20,000 nucleotides of DNA, from the NCBI GenBank assembly GCA_030674155.1, contig CM060340.1:111262-131261 (forward strand). Reading direction: 5' to 3'. The notes under the pieces were generated by a model. It saw nothing but the letters and a program-made list of their open reading frames with translations. It was not told where the DNA came from and ran no database searches. Below are positions 9,582-19,675 of this stretch, piece by piece. The position numbers and the translations under genes were made by a program. The first letter of the stretch is position 1; each line of letters begins with the position of its first letter. The DNA comes from Stramonita haemastoma. Lineage: Eukaryota; Mollusca; Gastropoda; Neogastropoda; Muricidae.

Positions 9582-9827
9582 CTTTTTTATTCTTTTTTTT
9601 CTTTTATATCGAGGACAATGGAAAAAGCACTCATGTGTTTTGGGTTTTTTTTACATCTAGTCCCTGTGTGTATGCAGTATTGTCATTTTTGTCATCTGTT
9701 CCCACCAGCACACGGCCTACTCTTCCAAAAGGCGGCACATGATTTAACGTGTGCGCAAGAAGTTCTGCGTGCGTTCGCATACAGGGCCTCAGTTTATAGT
9801 CTCATCCGAAAACTTTTTTTTTTTTTT

Positions 9828-9859
<32 letters not shown>

Positions 9860-9982
9860 GTAGGGGGGCAGTGGAGTCAGCACTGATGTTAACTCCAGAG
9901 GAAAGATCCCCTCCAACGGGAATCGAACCCAGGTCGTCAAATTGCGAGGGCAATGTTCTGACCACTAGGCTATCCCGTCCCC
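9582..9982 (-). mobile_element. Inverted tRNA-derived SINE with internal homopolymer expansion
   Basis: Same family as 6594, read on the minus strand: GGGACGGGATAGCCTAGTGG, GGGTTCGATTCCCG, CGGATGAGAC, CCCTGTATGCGAACGCACGCAGAAC, and the TCGATATAAAAG end. Where the family has CCCCCAAAGTCC, this copy carries C21 followed by A24 (9814-9858 on the plus strand as T24 G21). Confidence 0.75.
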
Positions 9983-10248
9983 TCTTGCTGTCCTGTCCAT
10001 CACACACAATTTGTAAAACTACGATTGTGTTCCTTGTTGTGGGACTGTTGTTTTCTCTAGGGTGATAGGAGTTATGTTTGTTTGTTTTGTGGGGGTTTTC
10101 TGTTTTTAATGACACTTTTCCCATTTTTCTTGTTTGATTTTGGTTTTGATTTGTTCTTTGTTTAGCTTGGTTGAATTCTTTGGCGTTTTGTTTTCTTTGC
10201 TTTTCTGTTCATTTTTCTCTATTTATTATTTTTTTAATTTACAAAGAA
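9983..10248. other. T/G-rich unique stretch, nothing recognised
   Basis: TTTTGTTT-rich sequence between two SINEs. No ORF with a motif, no RNA gene and no array seen. Confidence 0.5.
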
Positions 10249-10330
10249 GAGGGAAGGTGGCAGGACGGTTATGACGCTAACCTCCCTAACAAGTAAAACC
10301 CTGGGGTTCTGGGTTCGATTTGAGCCTTGT
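10249..10330 (+). mobile_element. Isolated tRNA-like SINE head
   Basis: GGTGGCAGGACGGTTATGACGCTAACC followed by GGGTTCTGGGTTCGATTTGAG gives A-box-like and B-box-like motifs at tRNA spacing, ending just before the next SINE. No recognisable SINE body follows. It could be a nested or truncated insertion. Confidence 0.4.
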
Positions 10331-10340
10331 CCTTTCGTTT

Positions 10341-10668
10341 GGGTACGGTATAGCCTAGTGGTCAGAACATTGCGCTGGCAATTTGACGACCCAGGTTCGA
10401 TTCCCGTTGGAAGGGATTTTCCCCCTGGAGTTAGCATCAGTGCTGACCACACTCTCCCCAAAAGTCCTTCGGAGGAGACAATAAACCGAGGCCCCGTGTG
10501 CGAACACACGCAGAACATCTTGTGCACACGTTAAATCCTGTTCCGCTTTTTGTATGAGTAGGCCATTGTGTACCTGTGGGAAGAAACTGCATACACACGG
10601 GGACTGGACGTATAAAAGAATAAGAGTGCTCATTCCATTATCCTCGAAATAAAAGAATAATTTAAAAA
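10341..10668 (+). mobile_element. tRNA-derived SINE with Nin-DC-like central domain
   Basis: Head GGGTACGGTATAGCCTAGTGG and GGTTCGATTCCCG. The centre has CCTTCGGAGGAGACAATAAACCGAGGCCCCGTGTGC and the 3' end TCCTCGAAATAAAAGAATAA. It is essentially full length and in the same orientation as the 6594 copy. Confidence 0.75.
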
Positions 10669-10718
10669 AATGATAATAGAAATAATTGTGAGGAGAAAAT
10701 CTAGGCCGAGGTATTGTC

Positions 10719-10870
10719 AGCGAAACCACAGCCCCGAAGAGGGCAGCCTGGTTTCAATACAGGATGTCTGTCGGAACACAAGCTGGTACAGTGTACACAA
10801 CAATACGTAGTAGTACACATATCATTAATAACAATGTACAATATGATGCCCCAAAGCACAGTGCATGGTT
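10719..10870. repeat. Diverged direct repeat, first member
   Basis: GCGAAACCACAGCCCCGAAGAG...AAGCTGGTACAGTGTACACAACAATAC...ATTAATAACAATGTACAA pairs with 11181-11310 at an offset of about 446 bp. Each member is followed, or the pair separated, by (CA)-rich sequence. Origin unknown. Confidence 0.7.
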
Positions 10871-10875
10871 GTCCA

Positions 10876-10919
10876 CACACACACACGCACACACACACAC
10901 ACTCACACACACAACGCAT

Positions 10920-10952
<33 letters not shown>
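10876..10952. repeat. (CA)n microsatellite, interrupted
   Basis: Two CA runs split by ACGCATGCG. Confidence 0.95.
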
Positions 10953-10956
<4 letters not shown>

Positions 10957-11180
10957 AACAACGCATACACAAACACAAGCATGTGTATGCATGCATTTGC
11001 ACATAAAACATTCCCATGAATAAGGTGCATATCAAGAAGATATGAAAAAACGCCAGACTGAGTCCTGTCCTACCCCGACTTCTATGCAGTAACAGATCCC
11101 ACGGCACAATGAGAATTTGTAGTGCATGCATACACATACAAAGTACTGGTATATTTCATATGGGTGGCGCTGTTCTTGTG

Positions 11181-11310
11181 GCGACAACACAGCCCCAAAG
11201 AGTGCATCTTGGGTAGAATAAAGTAAGCTGGTGTAGTGTACACAACAATACATTGTATAAACACACAATATTAATGATAATATACAATTACATGGTTCAG
11301 TGTGCAGTAG
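11181..11310. repeat. Diverged direct repeat, second member
   Basis: GCGACAACACAGCCCCAAAGAG...AAGCTGGTGTAGTGTACACAACAATAC...ATTAATGATAATATACAA, partner of 10719-10870. Confidence 0.7.
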
Positions 11311-11428
11311 CAGTAGGTAAGGTAGGCTGTGAAATAAATATCTTAATTTGAATGTTCTGCTGTTATCTTATCCAGGTAGTTGACTTTGGCTGCAGATCGT
11401 AAGGCGTCAGAGAGACAGACGACGAGCA

Positions 11429-11433
11429 GAGAA

Positions 11434-11493
<60 letters not shown>

Positions 11494-11541
11494 AGAGAGA
11501 GAGATAGAGAGGAGAACAGAGAGAGAACAACACACACACAG
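11429..11541. repeat. (GA)n microsatellite
   Basis: GA run with GACAGA and GAGCAGA breaks, ending at the 3' side of the inverted SINE. Confidence 0.95.
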
Positions 11542-11543
11542 AT

Positions 11544-11785
11544 ATTTATTATATTTTATTCTTTTATATCGAGGATCATGGAATAAACGCTCATGTGCTT
11601 TTTTTCGCCCAGTCCCCGTGTGCATGCAGTGTTGTAAATTTTGTCATGGGTTCCCATCAGCACACAATGGCCTACTCTCACGAAAAGCGGAAGAGGATTT
11701 AACGTGTGCGCAAGATGTTCTGCGTGCGTTCGCACACGGGGCCTCCGTTTACAGCCTCATGCCTAGGCTTTTGGGGAGAGTAGAG
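11544..11785 (-). mobile_element. 5'-truncated inverted tRNA-derived SINE
   Basis: Contains the 3' half of the family in reverse (TTTTATATCGAGGA, AATGGCCTACTCTCACG, ATTTAACGTGTGCGCAAGATG, CACACGGGGCCTCCGTTT). It stops at TTTTGGGGAGAGTAGAGAG, where the head should follow; a 245-bp (GA)n tract takes over there. Confidence 0.7.
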
Positions 11786-12028
<243 letters not shown>

Positions 12029-12030
<2 letters not shown>

Positions 12031-12200
12031 AGTCAAGTCAATCAAGTCAATAACACTTTTTAATCATCCCTGAAGGGCAATTACAATACTGACAGGCATA
12101 TTGATACAAATCATAATCAAACACACGAAGGAGCTACATTTCTTATTTGTTCAAACATTATATAACTTCAACTAAAATGTCACAAACACTCACACTCTAC
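12029..12200. repeat. Possible dispersed-repeat end, unclassified
   Basis: AAGTCAATCAAGTCAATAACACTTTTTAATCATCCCTGAAGGGCAATTA resembles 3' ends of some LINEs in reverse (ATCATCCC-GAAGGGCAATT). CCATCCCTGAGGG also occurs at 15909. Family not identified. Confidence 0.25.
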
Positions 12201-12368
12201 GTGCGCGCGCTTGTACACACGCAAACACACGCATACACACACACCAATGTTTAGATACAGTGTTCTTAAAAACCATTGACTAGAAAAGACATATGATCAC
12301 CATTATTTACACATTATACGTACGCTTTCACACCCGCACATATACATGCATGCACGCACACGCACACG

Positions 12369-12443
<75 letters not shown>

Positions 12444-12597
12444 CACACACACACACGCTCCCCCCCTCCCCATACAATCCACAGCCACCCGCCCCCACAC
12501 TCACACATACACACACGCTCCCCCCCCCCTATCCATACACACCATCCACACCCACCCGTCCTCCCCACACACACACACACACACACACACGCACATA
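12200..12597. repeat. (CA)n microsatellite with C-rich interruptions
   Basis: A short CA-rich stretch, then a long CA run at 12355-12455. It is followed by CACGCTCCCCCCC-containing units twice (near 12455 and 12515). Confidence 0.9.
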
Positions 12598-12716
12598 ATT
12601 GGTAGAAGACATGTGAATTTACAAGCAATTCCAACAAAAAAAATCAATAAAGCCAAAAAAAAGACATACTTATTTTATGGGTACATATGCATGTATGTGC
12701 ACGCCTGTACGCCTGA

Positions 12717-12831
12717 GAGAGACAGACAGACATACAGACAGACAGACAGACAGACAGACAGCTAGACAGACAGACACACACACACACAGACACACAGAAC
12801 ACAGACACACACACACAGACACACACACACA

Positions 12832-12900
<69 letters not shown>
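12717..12900. repeat. (GACA)n then (CA)n microsatellite
   Basis: GACA to about 12775, ACACAGAC mixture to 12830, then pure CA. Confidence 0.97.
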
Positions 12901-12903
<3 letters not shown>

Positions 12904-12904
12904 T

Positions 12905-13230
12905 GGAGAGCTTGGTTCATCAGCTGGCTGTTTAGCTGGTTGGCTGTTATTCCCTTGTTTAATTGGTTGGTTTATTCATTGGCTGTTTGGCTGTTTTTCC
13001 ATTGGTTAGTTGGCTCTTTCATTCATTGGCTGTTTTGCTATATTTTCGTTGTCTGGTTAGCTGAGTAATGCATTGGCTGTTTGGTTGTTTTTCCAATGTT
13101 TACTTAGATGATTAATTCATTAGCTGACTGGCATTTTTATTGGTTAGTTGGCTGGTTGATTTATTTGCTGTTTCACTGTTTTGGCTGTTAGGGTTTTTCA
13201 TTGTTTTACTGGCTGGTTGATGTCATGTTA
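12905..13230. repeat. Degenerate ~47-bp minisatellite rich in TTGGCTG
   Basis: ATTCATTGGCTG-type anchors recur at 12974, 13021, 13068, 13115 and 13159, with TGGTTAGTTGGCTG between. Units are strongly diverged, so this is an old array. A GTT-rich stretch follows to about 13340. Confidence 0.7.
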
Positions 13231-13420
13231 CTACTGTTGTAGGGGATCTTGTCATGGTTGATGTTGCTACAGTTGTTGATGTTACTGTCTCTATACTCGT
13301 TGTTGTTGTTGTTCCTTAGGGGCTGTTGTTGTGATGGTTGGCAGTTTGCTTTAAAACGTTATATCAGTTTTGATAGGCAACTGTTTTCTTCCTATAAACA
13401 GAAAAGCATATGCACGTGAG

Positions 13421-13580
13421 CGCACACACAAATACATACACACACATTCCCATACACACATACACACACATACATGCGCACACACACACACATACACACA
13501 TACACAGACACACATGGGCACGCCCATTGGCACACACATGCACGTGTTACACACATGCATGCACACACTCACACACACAT
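13421..13580. repeat. (CA)n-rich tract with CATACACA units
   Basis: Imperfect CA with CATA, CGCA and CATGCATG interruptions. Confidence 0.9.
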
Positions 13581-13666
13581 ATATTAAAACAACTAGTCAT
13601 TCATAGTTTTCATGCTTTAATCTGATCTGAGGAAAGAGACATGAAACTGTTTGTTACAGATGTTGT

Positions 13667-13672
13667 TTTATT
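13667..13672 (-). terminator. Candidate polyadenylation signal AATAAA for gene A
   Basis: The first canonical AATAAA I found on the minus strand downstream of the gene A stop codon; it is about 390 nt away. An ATTAAA variant lies at 13616-13621. The intervening 13673-14061 is mostly AT-rich and free of simple repeats, as a 3' UTR would be. No transcript evidence is available. Confidence 0.3.
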
Positions 13673-14061
13673 TGCATTCCGGGAAAAAAGTTTTGGATTT
13701 TCTCTAGAAATCAGTTTAATAGGGAACGGTTTTTTTCTCTCTGTCTTTGAAGAGGTAAATACAATCACACAATGGAATCTTTTCAAAATGCTACTTGGAT
13801 TAAACACAACAAGTAAAATAAAAGGAAACAATGGACACATATCAAAGGAAAATATCGAAACAACACAAGATCAACATTTCGATATTCAGCAATTTCAATT
13901 TAGTATAATTTCAGAAGACTTGGTTGTTCAGGTTTATAATCAATGAGCAGAAAGTTTGCTTGGTGACAGATGAAGGGTGCAGAAACACCAGAGGCATCAC
14001 ACAGTATCTAGTGTAGCTATGGCTGAAGGAAGAACGCTGGGCTGACGACGTTGTGTGAGCT
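13673..14061 (-). other. Probable 3' UTR of gene A
   Basis: Repeat-free sequence directly after the stop codon of exon 4, becoming AT-rich further downstream. A 101-codon frame exists on the opposite strand (13641-13946), but it has no recognisable domain and lies antisense to this UTR, so it is not called as a gene. The boundary depends on the weak poly(A) signal call. Confidence 0.35.
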
Positions 14062-14513
14062 CTATTTGGAGCAGACGACACACAGGACGACTTGATTATT
14101 GCTATAGGGGGGGCAGGGAAGACTGCCGCATCGTGTGGTGGTCAGATGAAACATATAACCGTCATGATTAGCATGTCCACTAGCAGCATTCTCAGGGTCC
14201 TTGTCCAGACAGACAAATAGGCTGGCAGCTTTGTGGCCGTAGTGTCCAGCTGAAAGGTATCCTCTGTACTGTGTGGTCCATCCATTGGGGCAGGTGTGGG
14301 TGGTGGGGATCATGATGGTAGTGGGCTGAGGGGCAAGACACACGGAGCAGGGAACGTCCTGGTCATGGTGGTTGGGAATATGTTGATATTCACTGCCGTA
14401 GAGCAGAGCATGGACTAAAGGCACACGTGTTCCATCAGTCTGTGGAGTCAGGGTCAGACACAGAGGGTTTGCTGCCGCACCAGGGTGATGAAACCAAGAT
14501 CCTCCTGCTACTC
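14062..14513 (-). CDS. Gene A exon 4: C-terminal short-chain collagen C4-like domain and stop
   Basis: Terminal coding exon: two bases completing Gly, 149 codons and a TAG stop. From the first full codon, residues 1-20 hold AGGSW-HHPGAAA-LCL, residues 53-60 VPCSVCLA, 66-80 IMIP-HTCPNGWTTQYRGYL, 98-106 LFVCLDKDPE, 128-135 CGSLPCPP, and 144-149 CVVCSK. Cysteines are at 18, 55, 58, 74, 101, 128, 133, 144 and 147. This succession (AGGS..., VPC-VC, CP-GW---Y-GYL, C-DKDPE, LPCPPY, CVVC-K end) is what I recognise from invertebrate proteins named short-chain collagen C4-like, related to the non-collagenous end of sponge short-chain collagens. No Gly-X-Y repeat is present anywhere in the gene. The acceptor is CATTCAACAG/GAGTAG; the upstream tract is only weakly pyrimidine-rich, and the open frame continues into the intron from a Met 46 nt upstream. 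The likely role is an extracellular binding or structural head domain; its ligand is unknown. Confidence 0.85.
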
Positions 14514-14619
14514 CTGTTGAATGATTAATTATGTTGAACTCAGGAAATAGTGGCTTCATGAAATTGTGGGAAAACTTACATTTTGAATAATATAGTGTGC
14601 ACGTGCGTTAACAGGTAAG

Positions 14620-14783
14620 AACACACACATACATACCCAGACACAGACACAGACACAGACACAGACAGACAGACAGACAAACAAACACACACACATACAC
14701 ACATACACACACATACACACACAGACATACACACACACAAAAAACACAGATACATACACACACACATACACACACAGAGACAT

Positions 14784-14872
<89 letters not shown>
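14620..14872. repeat. (CA)n/(CAGA)n/(CATACA)n tract
   Basis: CAGACA units at 14637-14680, then CACATACA and finally pure CA. In gene A intron 3, starting about 107 bp from exon 4. Confidence 0.95.
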
Positions 14873-14874
<2 letters not shown>

Positions 14875-14929
14875 TACAAGCACATCCTCGAACTCCTGCA
14901 CAGACACACTGGCACACACAAATACACAC

Positions 14930-15600
14930 ATGTTTGTGCACACACACATACACACGTTTGTGCACACACACAAACACAGGTTTGTGCACACACACATACA
15001 CACGTTTGTGCACACACACATACACAAATGTTTGTGCACACACACATACAGACGTTTGTACACACACACATACACAAATGTTTGTGCACATATACACACA
15101 CAAATGTTTGTGCACACACACATACACAGGTTTGTGCACACACGCATACACAGGTTTGTGCACACACACATACACAGGTTTGTGCACACACACATACACA
15201 GGTTTGTGCACACACACATACACAAATGTTTGTGCACACACACATACACAAATGTTTGTGCACAACACATTCACACGTTTGTGCACACACACATACACAA
15301 ATGTTTGTGCACACACACGTTTGTACACACACACATACACACATGTTTGTGCACACATACATACACACGTTTGTGCACACACGCATACACAGGTTTGTGC
15401 ACACACACATACACACGTTTGTGCACACACATATACACAAATGTTTGTGCACACACACATACACACATGTTTGTGCACACACACACACATACACAAATGT
15501 TTGTGCACATATACACACAAATGTTTGTGCACACACACATACACACATGTTTGTGGACACAAACATACACACATGTTTATGCACACACACATATACACAA
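14930..15600. repeat. 24-26 bp minisatellite, about 27 copies
   Basis: The unit is GTTTGTGCACACACACATACACA with two or three variable bases (CAGG, CACG, CAAAT) before the next GTTTGTG. Each unit carries the palindrome TGTGCACA. It lies inside intron 3 of gene A, between two (CA)n blocks, from which it probably arose. Confidence 0.9.
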
Positions 15601-15625
15601 ACACACAGACACACACACACTGGCA

Positions 15626-15721
<96 letters not shown>
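15601..15721. repeat. (CA)n microsatellite
   Basis: Near-pure CA from about 15630, abutting the SINE fragment. Confidence 0.97.
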
Positions 15722-15722
<1 letters not shown>

Positions 15723-15723
<1 letters not shown>

Positions 15724-15868
15724 TCGAACTGAATGTCAAAGTCATTCCAATGAGACTATAAACTGAGGCCCGTGTGCAGAACATCTTCCCCACACGTTAA
15801 AACCCCATTATGCCTTTCGGAAGGGCAGGCCACCGTGTGCCATCGTGTGCCGTTAGGAGGATGACTTT
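15723..15868 (+). mobile_element. SINE fragment (Nin-DC-like centre and 3' part)
   Basis: ATGAGACTATAAACTGAGGCCCGTGTGCAGAACATCTTCC-CCACACGTTAAAACC and GGGCAGGCCACCGTGTGCC align with the family at 6594. The tRNA head is missing and is replaced by a (CA)n tract. Confidence 0.6.
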
Positions 15869-16041
15869 TTTTTTAAACCAGCATACACACATGTGTCGTG
15901 TTTAAACACCATCCCTGAGGGAAAAAAAATAATGGGTAGGTGCTGCACTTTTGGCAACGGCTCGGGAGAGCAGCCCGAATTTCACGCAGAGAAATCTGCT
16001 GTGACATAAAGTGGTATAAAAGCTGTGACATAAAGTGGCAT

Positions 16042-16044
<3 letters not shown>

Positions 16045-16084
<40 letters not shown>

Positions 16085-16091
16085 ACACACA

Positions 16092-16149
<58 letters not shown>

Positions 16150-16170
16150 ACCCCACACAACACACACACC
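16045..16170. repeat. (CA)n microsatellite
   Basis: Right-copy partner of 21-189, shorter and with ACCACCCC at its end. It begins about 80 bp from the exon 3 donor. Confidence 0.97.
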
Positions 16171-16249
16171 TGACACAGTGCCGCATTTCAGACTCAAACA
16201 ACATGAATCATTCTCTCCCTCAGCTGACCCAACACTCAGAGCTACAGAC

Positions 16250-16312
16250 CAGAGTACACCAGCTGACTGGCATTGCTGCAGCTTTTTCTCCCCCAGCGGA
16301 CATATGTGGAAC
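16250..16312 (-). CDS. Gene A exon 3: microexon opening the short-chain collagen C4-like domain
   Basis: Identical at every base to the exon at 269-331 and encoding the same 20 residues with YVRWGR and LVYSG motifs. Here both neighbours are visible. The last base of exon 2 plus GT makes Gly before STYVRW, and the terminal G plus GA from exon 4 makes the Gly of YSGVAGG. The single Cys contributed here brings the domain to ten cysteines, compatible with five disulfides. Gene finders would probably miss it, because it is short, has a weak donor (GTCTGT) and sits between (CA)n tracts. Its identity rests on exact phase fit and on resemblance to the family's opening motif. Confidence 0.8.
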
Positions 16313-16379
16313 CTGTTCAAACACACACTGCAGATTAAAACCCATGAAAACAGATCACAAAACAGGTGTAAGCATGGCT

Positions 16380-16683
16380 TAATTAGGGACGGGATAGCTC
16401 AGAGGTCAGAGCACTGGCTTTCCCCAAGCTGAGGTAAAGCAACACCCAGCATAGTTACCAAGTGGATGGGTGACCACGCCTTGGCTTCAGTACAGTCCCC
16501 AGTTCACCCAGCTGTAAATGGATACCTGCCCTCTTTAGGGTCAGGGAAGATAAAGCAGCGAGATAGTAGAGATGGGCGCCGACCTCAACATGCTGGCCCC
16601 TAGAGAATCTGAGGTCTCTGATGCCTCACTCTCCTATGATCACATAGGGGATGGGACACTTTTACCTTTGCCTTTTACCTTTT
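16380..16683 (+). mobile_element. SINE with composite tRNA-like/5S rRNA-like head (right copy)
   Basis: Duplicate of the element at 399-702, carried by the segmental duplication rather than by separate insertion: the flanks also match. It keeps GGATGGGTGACC intact, where the left copy reads GGATGGTGGACC. Confidence 0.7.
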
Positions 16684-16756
16684 AAGTATGATCAGGCAAT
16701 GTAATAAAGTTTTAGAGTTTTGCTTGTTTGTTTGCTTGCTTGTTTGAAGAAGATAA

Positions 16757-16834
16757 ACACACAGACACATACAGACACACACATACAAACACACACATAC
16801 ACAGAGAGAGAGAACCACACACACGCACACACAC

Positions 16835-16917
<83 letters not shown>

Positions 16918-16945
16918 ACACACACACACAAACACAAACACACGG
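16757..16945. repeat. (CA)n microsatellite with GA and ACC breaks
   Basis: Occupies the place of the (GAAA)n tract of the left copy; a short GAGAGAGA remnant sits at 16803-16812. Confidence 0.95.
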
Positions 16946-17084
16946 TTTAACATATTTGTCATAAGACACTAGATTGGATGTTTTTTGTGATATGTATGAA
17001 TATCCTTATTATGAATAAGACACTGGGTTGAATGCCTTTGTCATAAGTAAGATACTACATCGAAAATTCTACAAATGAACAAGA

Positions 17085-17251
<167 letters not shown>

Positions 17252-17288
17252 AGGATTATAAAGTTAACGATAATAATAATGTGTATCC

Positions 17289-17567
17289 AATTCGTTTTTT
17301 TTTCAAATTTTGCCATCCACTCCCACTGCCACTCAATGACCTACTCTTTTAAAAGCCAGAACAGATGTTAACGTGTGCACAAGATGTTCTGCGTACGTTC
17401 GCACACGGAACCTCACTTAATAGTCTAATCCAAAGGACTTTTCAGGCGGGAGAGTGGAGTTGTCACTGATGTTAACTCCATAGGAAACATCCTCTTGAAC
17501 GAGATTCGAACCGGGTCAGCAGATTACGAGCGCATCACTGACCACCAGGCTATTCCATCCCTGCATC
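17289..17567 (-). mobile_element. Inverted tRNA-derived SINE (right copy), diverged
   Basis: Paralog of 1243-1508 with the same flanks. The head keeps GGTTCGAATCTC, a better B box than the left copy. Confidence 0.65.
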
Positions 17568-17875
17568 AGAAAAGAAGCACACAGACAAATAGTTTCCTGA
17601 GCATGTTGATCTAGACCCTTTATAGAGGGATGCAAGCAAAGGATTTAGTACAGTTTTTGCAGTCAGGCCAATGGCACATTTGCTGTCTCGTTATCAGCAT
17701 GTCTAATCAGTGGTTAGTCATAGCTTGTTTAGGCAAACAAGTGGGACAGTTTTCCTACCGCACTAACTAAATATATCATACTTGCAGTTGCATCATACAG
17801 AGACAGATATACTTTGAGAAGGAGAGACACGCCAAACAGACAAACAAAGAACATAGAAAAATAGACATTATGGAG

Positions 17876-18061
<186 letters not shown>

Positions 18062-18092
18062 CAGACACAAATCAAACTGTTCGAAAACTAAC

Positions 18093-18424
18093 CACTTTTT
18101 GAGTTTGACTGCAGTGTCTTCAGTGTAGCCTGTGTGGTCCTCAGCACTTTTCCTGCAGCTTTCTGCTTGGCTTCTGTTGCTGCCAGCCTGTTGCCTGTTG
18201 ATTCCAGCCTGGTCTGTGTTGATTCCAGCTTGGCCTGTGTTGCTGCCTGTTTAACCTCTGTCTTTTCCAGTCTGGCCTGTGTTGATTTCAGTTCGGTCTG
18301 TGTTGATTCCAGCTTGGTCTGTGTTGACTTCAGTTCAGTCTGTGTTGCCTCCAGTTTGGTGTCCAAAGCTGTCAGCATAGTTCTGATTCCCCGGAGCTCC
18401 ATACCTGATGCAGAGGGCTTCCCA
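18093..18424 (-). CDS. Gene A exon 2: heptad-repeat (coiled-coil) stalk
   Basis: Counterpart of the left exon 2, 332 nt against 311. The 21-nt difference is exactly one heptad. The order of heptads is TQTELKS, TQTKLES, TQTELKS, TQARLEK, TEVKQAA, TQAKLES, TQTRLES, TGNRLAA, TEAKQKA, so the inner part has been rearranged while both ends stay near-identical. The acceptor AACCAG/TGGG is conserved. The donor reads AAAGTG/GTTAGT, slightly better than in gene B. The exon enters at phase 2 and leaves at phase 1, joining exon 3 through a Gly codon. An open frame runs a few codons upstream of the acceptor (MVVAETS), but this is intron read-through: the phase of exon 1 and the polypyrimidine tract favour the acceptor. 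Exon 1 is predicted just beyond 20000. Confidence 0.75.
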
Positions 18425-18992
18425 CTGGTTTCAGCAACAACCAAAATTCAGAGAAAAAAATAAAGGAGAAACTTAACCTCCGCCTGGGTTCAGTAGTTAG
18501 TCATGTCAGCATTTATAATTATTACAGAAATATATGATCCTTAGCATTTGAATTTTTTTGTACTTTTTCATTTAAACACGGGGATGTCGAAATTTACAAA
18601 GTGCTTTGCAGCCACTGTCAGCCATGATGCCTTGATCTTCAAGCCAAACTGTCACAGGTGTTGAAATCGTGCTCTGCATCTATGATACAGGTGTCAGACA
18701 TGCGTAGGTCACTGTTGCTGTCCATTGTATTGTGACCAAGCAGCGGTAACATGGAAGTCAGATTATGGTGTTTGTCTACAGCTACACTCTCACAATCCAA
18801 ACACATGCTTGTAGCACAGAAGATTTAAATGCAATCCTACCTGAAGTGCTTGCTATTCACTTCAGCCAACGTCATAGGCAACTAATCAAATTGTCACTAT
18901 TGTCACAAAAATTAGTGTGGCCAAACTACGTTTTCTAAATGAAAGTTCCTAGGTGTAGTTAATTTGTCAATAAACACAGCACATGCTATGTG

Positions 18993-19170
18993 TACTCTAC
19001 GTTGATATACACAGCTATTTGTCTAAGAGATGGCTGGCTATACTCTACATTGACATGCACAGCTGATTGTCTAAGAGATGGCTGGCTATACTCTACATAC
19101 GCAGCTGATTGTCTTAGAGAAGGCTGGTTGTATGTCAGATTGTATTAGAGAAGGCTGGTTGTATGTCACC
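18993..19170. repeat. 48-bp minisatellite, about three to four copies (right copy)
   Basis: Units start at 18993, 19041 and 19089; the third is deleted internally, and degenerate half-units (TTAGAGAAGGCTGGTTGTATGTC, twice) follow. Orthologous position to the eleven-copy array on the left. Confidence 0.85.
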
Positions 19171-19185
19171 ATTTTCATCTCACTG

Positions 19186-19296
19186 TCTTTTTTCTTCTTC
19201 TTCTTCTTCTTCTTCTTCTTCTTCTTCTTCTTCTTCTTCTTCTTCTTCTTCTTCTTTCTTCTTTCTTCTTCTACTTTTACTTCTTCTTCTTCTTCC
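19186..19296. repeat. (CTT)n microsatellite
   Basis: About 110 bp of CTT with few breaks; partner of the 575-bp tract at 4002-4577. Confidence 0.97.
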
Positions 19297-19375
19297 CTAT
19301 TTCACGAAACATTTCATCTACATCTATTTCAACATCAGATTCATTGATTCCTTCTTTATCCAACCACACCACTTT

Positions 19376-19675
19376 AAAGGACGATATAGATCAGTAACCA
19401 GAGCTCTCACACTCCCCAAGTTAGGGTTAAGCAGCGTTGAGCGTGGTTACCTCTTGGATGGGTGACCGTTTGTGCACACTGCTTTTGTGTTGTCCCCCAG
19501 TTCACCCAGCTGTAAATGGGTGCCTTCCTTCTTTAGGGACAGGGTAAGGTAAAGCAAATAGGGAAAGGAGATGGGTGCTGCCCTCAATATGCTGTCTCTT
19601 AGAGAGGTACATGTCTCTAACACATCACTTTCCAATGCTTGCATACCATAATACGTCATGAAAATGCACTTTTTA
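19376..19675 (+). mobile_element. 5S rRNA-headed SINE, diverged subfamily (right copy)
   Basis: Paralog of the element at 4656-4965 at offset about 14719. The 5S-like part reads AAGTTAGGGTTAAGCAGCGTTGAGCGTGGTTACCTCTTGGATGGGTGACCG without the GAGCGTT duplication, and so is closer to 5S rRNA. Confidence 0.65.

Larger units (their letters stand above)
14514..16249 (-). other. Gene A intron 3
   Basis: About 1.74 kb between exon 3 and exon 4, almost all repeat: (CA)n, a SINE fragment, a second (CA)n block, a roughly 27-copy minisatellite and a third (CA)n block. A 24-bp unit (GCTGTGACATAAAGTGGYAT plus AAAA) is duplicated in tandem at 15999-16046. The 405-codon minus-strand frame across it is repeat read-through. 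Confidence 0.65.

Noticed and set aside
13641..13946. 101-codon plus-strand frame without simple repeats
   Set aside because: No recognisable motif, AT-rich, antisense to the probable 3' UTR of gene A; nothing supports coding.
14576..15793. 405-codon minus-strand frame rich in Cys/Val (CVHKHLC units)
   Set aside because: Produced by a stop-free (CA)n minisatellite that is open in several frames on both strands; it lies inside intron 3 of gene A.
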